64,000 nt of DNA, taken from positions 496,001-560,000 of the forward strand of contig NZ_BMSY01000004.1 in assembly GCF_014649395.1 (NCBI RefSeq). The letters are read 5' to 3'. The position numbers and the translations under genes are program-made. Numbering within the stretch: position 1 is the stretch's first letter; each line of letters begins with the position of its first letter. Positions 15,842 through 24,128 of the stretch are shown piece after piece. The notes beneath the pieces were generated by a model. That model was not told the origin of the DNA. It did no database searches and saw nothing but the letters and a program-made list of their open reading frames with translations. This stretch comes from Streptomyces aureoverticillatus. Lineage in GTDB: Bacteria; Actinomycetota; Actinomycetes; Streptomycetales; Streptomycetaceae.

Positions 15842-16541
15842 GGATCACCACCAGCTCCTCCTCGGCCGACTCGGGGTCGATCAGCCCGCGGTCGCACAGC
15901 CAGTCCAGGCGCCCCCGCAGGACGGGCCCGTACGGGACGAGCGCGCGCTCGGCGACCTTCGCGCGCAGCCCGGCCTGTTCCAGCCGTGTCAGGGTGCGGT
16001 CCGTGCCGCTCAGGGCGGAGTGGACCAGGAGCAGGACGCCGTGGGGGCGCAGCAGCGCCGGGGCGGCGTCGCACAGCCGGTCGAGTACGAGGCGGCCGTC
16101 CCTGCCGGCGTCCCACGCCCGCGCCGCTCCCCGCGCGGGCGCCGCCGGATCCGGGGCGGGCACGTAGGGCGGGTTGCTGACCACCAGGTCGAAGCACCGA
16201 TCAGCGAGGCTCTGCGCCAGGTCCCCCCGTATGGCGGTGACCGGCCTCCGGGCCCTGAGGGCGTTGAGTCGGGTGCTCCAGACGGCGCGCCGGGAGACGT
16301 CCAGGGCCGTGACGTGAGCGCCCAGGTGGGCGGCGTACAGCGCGAGGGCGCCACTGCCGGTGCCGATGTCCAGGACGTCCAGGCCGCTCACGCCTTCACG
16401 GTGGAGGGCATGTGCCAGGAGGCGGGTGTCGGCCTGCGGCGCGTACACGCCGGGCAGCCGCCACAGCCGCTGGGGGACGAGCTGCCGGGCGGGCGCGGGG
16501 CCGCGGGCGGGGGCCCGCGCGGACACGAGCGTTCTCGCCAT
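15825..16541 (-). CDS. HemK2/MTQ2-like class I methyltransferase (NPPY type)
   Basis: The product is 238 residues from the ATG at 16541, with GGGAGG just upstream; a longer frame exists but lacks this site. SAM motif I is DVLDIGTGSGALAL (residues about 54-67), and the NPPY motif at SNPPYVPAP marks amide-nitrogen or adenine methyltransferases. HemK2-type enzymes methylate glutamine or other side-chain nitrogens of proteins. It is the first gene of the operon with CDGSH and iron enzyme. The target is unknown. Confidence 0.8.
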   Translation of the reverse strand: MARTLVSARAPARGPAPARQLVPQRLWRLPGVYAPQADTRLLAHALHREGVSGLDVLDIGTGSGALALYAAHLGAHVTALDVSRRAVWSTRLNALRARRPVTAIRGDLAQSLADRCFDLVVSNPPYVPAPDPAAPARGAARAWDAGRDGRLVLDRLCDAAPALLRPHGVLLLVHSALSGTDRTLTRLEQAGLRAKVAERALVPYGPVLRGRLDWLCDRGLIDPESAEEELVVIRAERS

Positions 16542-16788
16542 GACCGGCCTCCCTGTGCGTGCTTCGGCTGAGGCTTCTGGGGGAGGTGGGCAGGAAGGGC
16601 CCTTCACCAGGGTTCCTCGCTTTCCGCCCGGCGTCCACCGGGACAGTCGGGGCTCCGGGGCCACGATCAAGGTCAGGACAGCTACAGGTGCCCCTGAGCG
16701 CCCCGCTGATGCATGGTGAAGTGGGTTCTTTTGGGTTCTCCCTCACCCGGTGGGCGGGAGACGCGGCTGGAGAAGCTGGGGACCAAGG

Positions 16789-16823
16789 ACTGAGGGCTGA
16801 GGACTGAGGACTGGGAACTGGGG
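16789..16823. repeat. Five tandem heptamers upstream of the ATP-grasp gene
   Basis: A 7-bp unit, ACTGAGG and close variants, repeats five times without gaps, ending 45 bp before the GTG of the ATP-grasp gene. Slippage-prone heptamers sitting in a leader or promoter could alter expression between strains. Confidence 0.55.
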
Positions 16824-16867
16824 GGGTAGGGACACGGGCGGCTGGACGGCGAGAAGGAGACGACATC

Positions 16868-18226
16868 GTGGTCAACCCGGCGGTCGCAACCGTGGCCAAC
16901 CCGGCTGTCACAGCCCCGCAGTTGGTGCTGGCGAACTTCGCGTCCGCGCTCGCCGTGGGTCTCTCCGAGCACGTGGTGCTCCAGAAGTGGGCCACGCAGG
17001 CGCCCCGCGAGATCTGGCTGCTGCGCCCGGGCGACCTGCTGGTCACCCCGGTGCGCCCGTCGGAGGCGTTCCTGGCCACGACCTGCGGGCTGCTCGGCAT
17101 GACGCCCGCCGACATCTCCGTCGTCACCGTCCCCGACCTGCCGGGCGTGGCGATGGCCGAGTCCGTACGCCGCGCCGGGCTGCTGCCGGTCCTGGCGCGG
17201 TGGGCCCGTGAGCGGCCGGGGGCCCGGCTGCTGCCGGTCGCCCTCGACGCACCGACCGCCCGCCTGGCGCGCGACCTCGGCGTCGGCATGGCCCCCTATC
17301 CGGATACGGCCCCGCCGTCCGCCAGCACTGTGGCGGCCGTGATGGACGTCAACACGAAATCCGGCTTCCGTACGATTGCCCGGGATCTGGGCATCCGTAT
17401 CCCGCCTGGTGAGACGTGCGCGGCGGCCGACCTGCCCGACGTCATCCGGAGCTCCCTCGCGGTCCACGGGGGCGTCGCCGTCAAACCCGACCGTGCGGCC
17501 GGGGGCCACGGGGTGCGCTTCCTCACGGAGTCCGGGTCCGGGGCCCGGTCCGGGGCGGCGGAGATGGCGCAGGGGGCGAAGGAGGCGGCAGCAGCGGGCG
17601 CGCAGGCCGCCGACCGCTGGGTCGTCGAGCGCCTCATCCCCCACCGGTGTTCCCTGAGCGCCCAGTTCAGCGTCGAGGAACGCGCCACACACTGGGAGTT
17701 CGACGGCACGATGGCCGTCCACGACGGCGCGTTCGCCGGCTACCGCAGCCCGCTCCCGGCCCCGGTGGCGGCCGAGCAACTGCGCGAGTGGGGCATCCGG
17801 TTCGGGCACCACCTCGCCGCCTGCGGCTATCGCGGGCCCTTCGGTCTCGACGCCCTCCTCGCCGAGGACGGCAGCACGCTGTACGCGACCGAGGCCAACG
17901 TACGGCGTACCGCCACCACCACCCCGTACGCCCTGGTACGCCGACTGACCGACGCGGCGGAGCGCGGCACCGTGGCCTGGCACACCGGCCACACCCCGGG
18001 CGGCCCCGACGCGTCCTTCGAGCGAGCGCACGCCCTGCTCACCGAGGCAGGGCTCACCTACCGCCCGGCCGCGGGCGAGGGCGCCGTGCTCTACGCGGAC
18101 GTCTCCCCCGGCGTCCCCGTGCGCTATCTGGTGGTCGCGGCCACCACCGACCGGGCGACGGAACTGGAGGACCGCACGCGGCGGGTGCTGTCACTTCGCC
18201 ACGCCGCCGCTGTGCGTCACCAGTAG
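16868..18226 (+). CDS. PGM1-like ATP-grasp ligase with pre-ATP-grasp domain
   Basis: A 452-residue protein with a GTG start (AAGGAG about 9 nt upstream). Residues 1-160 form an alpha/beta pre-ATP-grasp domain and 165-380 the ATP-grasp. The nucleotide-binding GGVAVKPDRAAGGHGVRFL lies near 197, and the metal-binding end of the domain shows GPFGLDALL and YATEANVRRT, the E-x-N-x-R arrangement seen in the PGM1 peptide-ligase group. These enzymes activate a carboxylate as acyl phosphate and form an amide. No substrate or partner gene is visible, so the natural product, if any, is unknown. It converges on a small membrane-protein gene with 10 bp overlap. Confidence 0.83.
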   Translation: MVNPAVATVANPAVTAPQLVLANFASALAVGLSEHVVLQKWATQAPREIWLLRPGDLLVTPVRPSEAFLATTCGLLGMTPADISVVTVPDLPGVAMAESVRRAGLLPVLARWARERPGARLLPVALDAPTARLARDLGVGMAPYPDTAPPSASTVAAVMDVNTKSGFRTIARDLGIRIPPGETCAAADLPDVIRSSLAVHGGVAVKPDRAAGGHGVRFLTESGSGARSGAAEMAQGAKEAAAAGAQAADRWVVERLIPHRCSLSAQFSVEERATHWEFDGTMAVHDGAFAGYRSPLPAPVAAEQLREWGIRFGHHLAACGYRGPFGLDALLAEDGSTLYATEANVRRTATTTPYALVRRLTDAAERGTVAWHTGHTPGGPDASFERAHALLTEAGLTYRPAAGEGAVLYADVSPGVPVRYLVVAATTDRATELEDRTRRVLSLRHAAAVRHQ

Positions 18227-18372
18227 TGCCGCCGACCGCCGAACGCGTGCCCCATGCCGCCGAGGACCCACAGCACGACGCCGACCGCGACAAGGATGAT
18301 CCCGATGGTCCACAGAATGTTGATGCCGGCCACCAGGCCGATGATCAGCAGGACTACGCCGAGGATGATCAT
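18217..18372 (-). CDS. Small two-helix membrane protein (DUF6131-like)
   Basis: Starting at the ATG at 18372, this 51-residue protein is almost entirely two hydrophobic helices (IILGVVLLIIGLVAGI and GIILVAVGVVLWVLGG), ending GGRRHYW. The short tail and the repeated form match a small family widespread in Streptomyces, function unknown. The longer frame to 18474 adds an unconvincing leader. Its 3' end overlaps the ATP-grasp gene by 10 bp. Confidence 0.78.
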   Translation of the reverse strand: MIILGVVLLIIGLVAGINILWTIGIILVAVGVVLWVLGGMGHAFGGRRHYW

Positions 18373-18713
18373 GACGCCTCCGATCACAGAAGGCCCCTGA
18401 TTAAGTTTCGACCCGTAGGTGCCCTCCGCGCAAACCTCTTGGAGCGGGAACCGGACGACGGCGGCGAGTGACAACCCGTCACGGAGGGTGAGAACGGGGC
18501 AGAGGGCGGGCCGAGGCCGACGTCTTCCACGAGTCCCGTCGGACAGGACACCCGGTCGTGCCGCTCATCCCCCTCTCCACCCTCTCCATCGCCCCGTCGT
18601 CTGCGGTCTTACGGCGCAAACGCCCCACACGCGACACGGGTGACTTACGCTGCCGCCGACGGACCGCAAGAGTGCGAATTCAGCCAAGTGCAGACGACGT
18701 TCAGGAGCGCGGA
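18373..18713. other. Divergent intergenic region, no gene seen
   Basis: These 341 bp separate the start of the small membrane protein from the start of the serine-hydrolase homologue. Coding bias is absent in all frames. It must hold two divergent promoters, but I could not pick out convincing -35/-10 boxes or a strong palindrome. Confidence 0.5.
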
Positions 18714-19901
18714 GTGACGATGACGATACGGAAGAGATCAAGGACCGGTGCGGTCGGTTTGGCGGCGGCCGCGCTGGCGGCCACCGCCTTCACGGGTCCC
18801 GCCGAGGCGTCGCGGGACACGGCTGCCGCGGCGGTCGACCACGGGGCGACGCAGCGCGCGATGGACGCGGCCGTGAAGGCCGGAGTCCCCGGCATCACCG
18901 CCCACGCACGCGATGCCGACGGGGTCTGGAAGTCGGCCTCGGGCGTCGGCAACCTGAAGACGGGTGCGCCGCGCGGCAAGAACGACCGGTTCCGCGTCGG
19001 CAACATCACCAACACCTTCGTGGCGGCCGTCCTCCTCCAGATGGAGGCGGAGAAGAAGCTCAGCCTCGACGACACCGTGGAGCGCCATCTGCCCGGCCTG
19101 GTGACGGGCAACGGCAACGACGGCCGCGAGATCACCGTGCGGCAGCTCCTCAACCACACCAGCGGCCTGTTCGACTACCTCGGCGACAAGGACTACGTCG
19201 CGACGTACATCGAGGGCGACGGCTTCGTCCGGCACCGGTACGACACCGTGAAGCCCGAGCAGCGCGTCAAGGTGGCCCTCTCCCACGTGCCGCTGTTCAA
19301 GCCCGGCGACCGGCACTCGTTCTCGCACACCAACGATGTCCTGGCCGCGCTGATCGTCGAGAAGGCCGGCGGCAAGTCGTACGAGAAGGAGGTACGCGAC
19401 CGCATCATCAAGCCACTGAAGCTCAAGGCGACGTCCCTCCCCGGCAACAGCTCCCGCCTGCCGAGGCCCAGCAGCCGCGCCTACGCCAAGCTCTTCCTTT
19501 CGCAGCCGGACCGCATCGACGACGTCACCGCGGTGAACGGGTCGCAGGGCTGGGGCAACAGCGACGTCATCTCCAGCGCGAACGACCTGAACCGGTTCTA
19601 CGCGGCCCTGCTGCGCGGAAAGCTGCTGCCGCCGAAGCAGCTGAAGGCGATGAAGACGACCGTCGACAACCCGGACTTCCCGGGCGCGTCCTACGGCCTC
19701 GGCATCGAACGGTACAAGCTGAGCTGCGGCACCACCCTGTGGTACCACGACGGGGGCATGGTGGGGTGGCTCACCTTCACCGCCAGCACTGAGGACGCCG
19801 GCCACCAGCTCACGTTCAACCTCAACAGCAGCTGGGGAGCGGAGAACCTCCTCCCCATCCTGAACGCCGAGTACTGCGAGTCGCCTTCCCGCTCCCGCTG
19901 A
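18714..19901 (+). CDS. Secreted serine-hydrolase homologue (beta-lactamase/DD-peptidase fold) with lost active site
   Basis: The protein is 395 residues with a signal peptide (residues about 1-32). The GTG at 18714 is chosen because AGGAG lies 6 nt before it; an ATG two codons on is possible. The fold is the class C beta-lactamase/DD-peptidase type, but the catalytic SxxK is NITN (Asn97 and Asn100), the second motif YSN is FSH (FSHTND), and the third reads HDGG. The two related genes at 21556 and 49943 keep SNTK, YSN and HGG, so this is not the family norm. The reading frame is intact, suggesting a retained non-catalytic role such as ligand binding. Confidence 0.85.
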   Translation: MTMTIRKRSRTGAVGLAAAALAATAFTGPAEASRDTAAAAVDHGATQRAMDAAVKAGVPGITAHARDADGVWKSASGVGNLKTGAPRGKNDRFRVGNITNTFVAAVLLQMEAEKKLSLDDTVERHLPGLVTGNGNDGREITVRQLLNHTSGLFDYLGDKDYVATYIEGDGFVRHRYDTVKPEQRVKVALSHVPLFKPGDRHSFSHTNDVLAALIVEKAGGKSYEKEVRDRIIKPLKLKATSLPGNSSRLPRPSSRAYAKLFLSQPDRIDDVTAVNGSQGWGNSDVISSANDLNRFYAALLRGKLLPPKQLKAMKTTVDNPDFPGASYGLGIERYKLSCGTTLWYHDGGMVGWLTFTASTEDAGHQLTFNLNSSWGAENLLPILNAEYCESPSRSR

Positions 19902-19946
19902 GCCAGGCCGCAGGAGCACCCCCTTCGCGACCGCGACATCACGACA

Positions 19947-19977
19947 CCGGCCCGCACCACCACCCGGTGCGGGCCGG
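19947..19977. terminator. Bidirectional hairpin between serine-hydrolase homologue and P450
   Basis: CCGGCCCGCACC (19947-19958) pairs perfectly with 19966-19977 across a 7-nt loop. It lies 45 bp after one gene and 24 bp after the convergent P450 gene. Confidence 0.78.
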
Positions 19978-20001
19978 CGCCATCACGGCGCACGCGTGTT
20001 C

Positions 20002-21237
20002 TCACCCCATCGGTCGCACCGGCAGTTCCGCGACGCTGTTGCCCACGAACCCGGCCTGACGGGGCAGTTCGCTCTCGGGGACCGCGAGGTCGAGGCCGGG
20101 GAAGCGGGTGAAGAGCCGTTCCAGTGCGATCGTCGCCTCCATCCGGGCCAGCGGTGCGCCCAGGCAGAAGTGGGCGCCGTGGCCCAGCGAAAGGTGCCGG
20201 GCGCGCCTCGTGACGTCGAAGCGGGCGGCGTCGGGGCCGTACGTCGCCGGGTCGCGGCCGGCCGCGGAGTAACCGGCCAGTACCGGCGTGCCCCGGGGAA
20301 TCGTCGTCCCGTCCAGGGTGAGGTCGCGGGTCGGGTAGCGGAACGGGAAGAAGCTGACGGGGCTGTCCCAGCGCAGCGTCTCCTCCACCACGTCCGGCCA
20401 GCCCGCCTTGCCCGCGCGCACCAGCTCCAGCTGGTCGCGGTGCGCGCAGAGCGCCCGGACCGCGTTGGTGATCAGGTTCAGCGTGGTCTCGTGGCCGGCG
20501 ATGATCATCAACAGCAGGGTGCCGATCAGCTCCTGCGGGCTGAGCCGTTCGCCGTCCTCCGCCCGGGCCGCGATCAGCGCGCTGGTCAGGTCGTCACCGG
20601 GCTTCTCGGACCGGGCGGCGGCCACGGCGGCGAGCACCTCGGCCATCTCGCGGTTGGCCGCGACCGCCTCTTCGGGCCCGATGGACGTACTCACCACCTG
20701 GCCCGACAGGCAGTGCAGGCGGTCCTGGTACTCCGTGTCCACCCCGAGCAGTTCACAGATCACGCCCATGGGCAGCGGGAGCGCGAAGTGGGCGCGCAAC
20801 TCGGCGATCCCGTCGCCCGCCACTGCCGCAGCGGCGAGGTCGTCGAGGAGCTCGGCGGTCAGCGTCTCGATCCGCGGGCGCAGCGCCTCCACCCGGCGCG
20901 GGGAGAACGCCCCGCTCACCAGCGACCGCAGGCGCCGGTGGTCGGCACCGTCTGCGGTCGTCATCCCGCGCACGGTGGCGAAGGTCCGCAGCGGCCAGCC
21001 GTCGGCTATCGCGCCCTCGCGCAGTGCGGTGAAGTGCTCGGCTCCCTTGGCGACGTCGGGGTGGGAGAGGAACTCCTTCAGTGCCTCGTGCCCCAGCACC
21101 GCCACGCCCCGTACCTCACCGGGCAACACGATCTCGGCCACGGCGTTCTCCGCGAGCAGTCGTGCGTTGTCCGCGTGCGGGCAGCCCCCGGCCGGGTCCA
21201 TCCGGTGCTGCGTACGGCGTGCGCGTGAAGGGGGCAC
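20002..21237 (-). CDS. Cytochrome P450 monooxygenase
   Basis: This 411-residue P450 starts at the GTG at 21237, with GGAGAG 6 nt before it. The I-helix oxygen-binding motif is AGHETT, the K-helix ExxR is EETLR, and the haem-binding loop is LGHGAHFCLGAPLARME. It is a soluble bacterial P450 that needs a ferredoxin and reductase; none is adjacent here. Substrate and regiochemistry cannot be predicted. It diverges from the second serine hydrolase across a repeat-bearing region. Confidence 0.93.
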   Translation of the reverse strand: MPPSRARRTQHRMDPAGGCPHADNARLLAENAVAEIVLPGEVRGVAVLGHEALKEFLSHPDVAKGAEHFTALREGAIADGWPLRTFATVRGMTTADGADHRRLRSLVSGAFSPRRVEALRPRIETLTAELLDDLAAAAVAGDGIAELRAHFALPLPMGVICELLGVDTEYQDRLHCLSGQVVSTSIGPEEAVAANREMAEVLAAVAAARSEKPGDDLTSALIAARAEDGERLSPQELIGTLLLMIIAGHETTLNLITNAVRALCAHRDQLELVRAGKAGWPDVVEETLRWDSPVSFFPFRYPTRDLTLDGTTIPRGTPVLAGYSAAGRDPATYGPDAARFDVTRRARHLSLGHGAHFCLGAPLARMEATIALERLFTRFPGLDLAVPESELPRQAGFVGNSVAELPVRPMG

Positions 21238-21384
21238 TGCGTCTCTCCGGGAGTGGGAGAAGGGCCGACGGTCAACGGCCGTCAACAGGTCTGCTGTTTC
21301 CGCGAGTTGAGGCCGCCATTCTCCCGCACCACCCGGTGCCCCGGTAGCAGGCCCGTCCGGGCGAACCGCCCCCACGGACTCGTA

Positions 21385-21438
21385 TCAACCGAAGGCATCG
21401 CGTCAACCGAAGGCATCGCGTCAACCGGAGGCATCGCG
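21385..21438. repeat. Three tandem copies of an 18-bp unit
   Basis: TCAACCGAAGGCATCGCG is repeated head to tail at 21385, 21403 and 21421; only the third copy differs, by one base. It sits between the divergent P450 and serine-hydrolase genes, 148 bp upstream of the P450 start. Near-perfect copies imply a recent expansion. It could be a multi-site operator or simple slippage. Confidence 0.7.
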
Positions 21439-21497
21439 GCTTCGCATCACGCGCCGCTCCCGGCCCTTCGCCGCGCGCCCGATACGATCTCGACCAC

Positions 21498-21521
21498 ACG
21501 GGCCCGGAGACCGGGGCCCGT
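21498..21521 (+). terminator. Hairpin followed by T residues just upstream of a start codon
   Basis: ACGGGCCC (21498-21505) pairs with GGGCCCGT (21514-21521), with an extra GG/CC pair inside, and TT follows. It ends 35 bp before the serine-hydrolase ATG. It may be a leader attenuator or the end of a short upstream transcript. Confidence 0.45.
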
Positions 21522-21555
21522 TTCCTTGAGGCGCTAGCAAGTGGGGGAATTCCCT

Positions 21556-22845
21556 ATGGTGAGAACCGGGTTCGCGCGTTCGGCGACCGTGGTCGTGAGC
21601 AGTGTGGTGTTCGCCGCGGTGGGGGCGACGCATGCGGTGGCCGAGCCCGCGAGGAGCGCGGGGGCGGACCCGGCGGCGGTGCGCGCGGCGCTGGAGCGGA
21701 CGGTCGCCGCGGGCGCGCCCGGCGCGTTCGCGGTCGTGCGGGACCACGGGGGCAACGGCCCCGCGGGCGACGAGAGCATCGCCGTCGGCAAGTCCTCCCT
21801 GGACGGCACGCCGATGAACGCCGACCGGCGCTTCCGGGTCGGCAGCAACACCAAGATGTTCACCTCCGTCCTGACGCTGCGCCTCGCCGAACAGGGGCGC
21901 ATCGACCTCGACAAGCCGCTGCGCGCGTACCTCCCCTCCGGCACCCTGCCGGAGGGCTGGGACATGACGGGACGTCAGGTGCTCCAGCACCGCTCCGGTG
22001 TCTACGACCACACCAACGACCTCCTCGAGCAGCCCGGCGAGGAGACCACGAGCGCCTTCGAGAAGCGCATCCGCAACACCGTCTACACGCCCGCCGAGCT
22101 CGTCGCGCTGTCCGTGAAGCACGGGCCCCAGTTCACGCCCGGGTCCCGGTACGCGTACTCGAACACCAACTACGTGCTGCTGGGCATGGCCATCGAGCGC
22201 ATCACCGGCAGCTCGTACGCCCAGACGCTGCGTGAGCAGATCATCGAGCCGCTCGGGCTGACCGAGACCTCCTACGTGGTGCCGGACAAGACGATCGCCG
22301 GGGCGCACGTCACCGGCTACCTCACGAACGACGACCGCACCAAGCCGCTGCTGGATTCCACCGAGCAGAACGGCTCCTGGGTGGGCAGCGCGGGCGCGGT
22401 CATCTCCTCCGCCGCCGACCTCGACCGGTTCCTCGCGGCACTGCTGTCCGGCGGCGTCGGCGGGTTGGTGTCCGACGAGTCGCTGCGGCAGATGACGAGC
22501 GCGCTGCCCACGCCGACGGCGAAGGTCGGCTACGGGCTCGGGCTCCGGGAGATCACGCTGTCCTGCGGCAAGGTCTACGGCCACGGCGGCATCGTGCAGG
22601 GCTTCCAGACCCAGTCCTTCGCCACCCGCGACGGCAGGCGGACGGTCGTCGTCTTCGCGAACGCCTCCAACAACAGCGCGGTGACGCAGGGACTGACCAA
22701 TACCCTGGAACCGGCCTTCTGCGGCACCAAGCCCCCGGCCGCCACGAAGTCCCGGCGTTCGGCCGACGCGGGTCACACCGGCGGCGACGCCCGGAACGGA
22801 TCGGCCGTGCCCGCGGTTCCCGTGGTCGAGGACACCCGTATCTAG
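21556..22845 (+). CDS. Secreted serine hydrolase (D-Ala-D-Ala carboxypeptidase/beta-lactamase fold)
   Basis: 429 residues from the ATG at 21556, which has GGGGGA at proper spacing; an in-frame GTG at 21541 is the alternative. A signal peptide covers residues 1 to about 28. All three active-site motifs are present: SNTK (RVGSNTKMF), YSN (AYSNTNY) and HGG (YGHGGIVQG). It probably acts on D-amino-acid peptides or related amides outside the cell. The C-terminal 35 residues form a low-complexity tail. It is a paralogue of the genes at 18714 and 49943. Confidence 0.88.
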   Translation: MVRTGFARSATVVVSSVVFAAVGATHAVAEPARSAGADPAAVRAALERTVAAGAPGAFAVVRDHGGNGPAGDESIAVGKSSLDGTPMNADRRFRVGSNTKMFTSVLTLRLAEQGRIDLDKPLRAYLPSGTLPEGWDMTGRQVLQHRSGVYDHTNDLLEQPGEETTSAFEKRIRNTVYTPAELVALSVKHGPQFTPGSRYAYSNTNYVLLGMAIERITGSSYAQTLREQIIEPLGLTETSYVVPDKTIAGAHVTGYLTNDDRTKPLLDSTEQNGSWVGSAGAVISSAADLDRFLAALLSGGVGGLVSDESLRQMTSALPTPTAKVGYGLGLREITLSCGKVYGHGGIVQGFQTQSFATRDGRRTVVVFANASNNSAVTQGLTNTLEPAFCGTKPPAATKSRRSADAGHTGGDARNGSAVPAVPVVEDTRI

Positions 22846-22873
22846 TACGTCCGTTCTAGGACGTCTGCCTCCA

Positions 22874-22903
22874 GGCTGTAGGGACACCGCCGTCCCTACA
22901 GCC
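22874..22903. terminator. Bidirectional hairpin overlapping the acyl-CoA dehydrogenase stop
   Basis: GGCTGTAGGGAC (22874-22885) pairs exactly with 22892-22903 over a 6-nt loop. It separates the convergent serine hydrolase and acyl-CoA dehydrogenase genes and includes the stop region of the latter. Confidence 0.75.
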
Positions 22904-24038
22904 CGTAGGTCTTGCCGATGATGTCGCGCTGGATCTCGCTCGTCCCCCCGTACACCGTGGAGACGACGGTCGAGCGCAGCAGGGCTTCCATGCCGTACTC
23001 GGTGGCGTAGCCGTAGCCGCCCATCATCTGCATGCCTTCCAGGGCCACGTGCTTGGCGAGTTCGGTGCACTTGAGTTTGGCCATGGATGCCTCGCGGGCG
23101 AAGACGCGGCCGGGCTCGGCGTCGATCGCGGCCGCGACGTGGTCCACCAGGAGCCGGGCGCATTCCAGTTCGGTGGCCATGTCGGCGATGCGGTGCTTGA
23201 GCGCCTGGAAGGAGCCGATCGGCCGGCCGAACTGCTCCCGCTGCCGCACGTACGCGAGGGTGTCGTCGAAGGCGCGCCGGGCGGTGCCCAGCATCAGCGC
23301 GGCGAGGATCATCCGCTCCAGGTTCAGTCCGGTCATCAGCTGCGGCCAGGCCTGACCGGGCGTGCCGACGACCGCCGAGTCCGGCACGAAGCAGTCGGTG
23401 AAGTACAGGTCGTTGACCTCCCGGCCGCCCATCGTGTCGATGCCCCGGATCTCCAGGCCCTCGGCGTCGGCGGGCACCAGGAACTGGGTCAGCCCCTCGT
23501 GCTTGGAGCCCTCGTGCGAGGTGCGGGCGATGAGCAGGATGTGATCGGCGATGTGCGCGTTGGAGCACCAGGTCTTCTGCCCGTTGATCACGTAGCCGCC
23601 GTCGGCGCTGTCCGCGCGGCAGGTCAGCGCGCCCACGTCCGACCCCGCGCCCGGCTCGGACATCGAGATGGCCTCGACCCGGCCCCTGGTCACGCCGTCG
23701 AGTACGACGCGCTTCTGCTCCTCGGTGCCGAACTTCTCGTACGCCGCCGCCGCGATGACCGTGGTGGCGAAGCCGCTGATCGGGGCGAGGCCGTAGGCGG
23801 TCTCCTCCAGGAACAGGCACAGGTCCGCCATGCCCCGGCCCGCGCCGCCGTACTCCTCCGGGACGACGATGCCCAGCCAGCCCAGCTCCGCCATCTTCTC
23901 GTAGAGCTTCTGGTTGTGCGGCGTCTGGCCGCCCGCGGTCAGCTTGTCCCGCTGTTCCTTGCTGCCGCACTCACGGCGGCAGAAGTCGGCAATGGCCTTG
24001 ACCAGGTCGCGTCGCTCATCCGTCAGGACTCGGGGCAT
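22896..24038 (-). CDS. Acyl-CoA dehydrogenase
   Basis: A flavoprotein of 380 residues, standard length for the family. It shows the FAD/substrate motif MSEPGAGSD near residue 125, the QTWCSNAH region, REQFGRPIGSFQALKH near 260, and the C-terminal YGGTSEIQRDIIGKTYGL. The Tyr-Glu-Gly-Thr glutamate of short-chain enzymes is Gly here; several bacterial subgroups and isovaleryl-CoA dehydrogenase place the base elsewhere. It introduces a 2,3-double bond in an acyl-CoA. Lying beside the rubber genes and their TetR regulator, it may help to beta-oxidise isoprenoid acids, which is inference. Confidence 0.9.
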   Translation of the reverse strand: MPRVLTDERRDLVKAIADFCRRECGSKEQRDKLTAGGQTPHNQKLYEKMAELGWLGIVVPEEYGGAGRGMADLCLFLEETAYGLAPISGFATTVIAAAAYEKFGTEEQKRVVLDGVTRGRVEAISMSEPGAGSDVGALTCRADSADGGYVINGQKTWCSNAHIADHILLIARTSHEGSKHEGLTQFLVPADAEGLEIRGIDTMGGREVNDLYFTDCFVPDSAVVGTPGQAWPQLMTGLNLERMILAALMLGTARRAFDDTLAYVRQREQFGRPIGSFQALKHRIADMATELECARLLVDHVAAAIDAEPGRVFAREASMAKLKCTELAKHVALEGMQMMGGYGYATEYGMEALLRSTVVSTVYGGTSEIQRDIIGKTYGL

Positions 24039-24128
24039 GGTGCGCGTTCCTCCTTGAACCCTAGGTGTACATCGACTCGATGCGGGCTCCTCTTGGCAGT
24101 GTGCCGATGGCCGGCGCCAGGGCGAACG

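Noticed and set aside
16789..16823. Heptamer array as a CRISPR
   Set aside because: The units are 7 bp with no spacers and no cas genes are nearby; it is a simple tandem repeat.
21421..23970. 849-residue reverse-strand open frame
   Set aside because: It overlaps the real serine hydrolase antisense and runs through the acyl-CoA dehydrogenase in a different frame; no coherent domain is seen.
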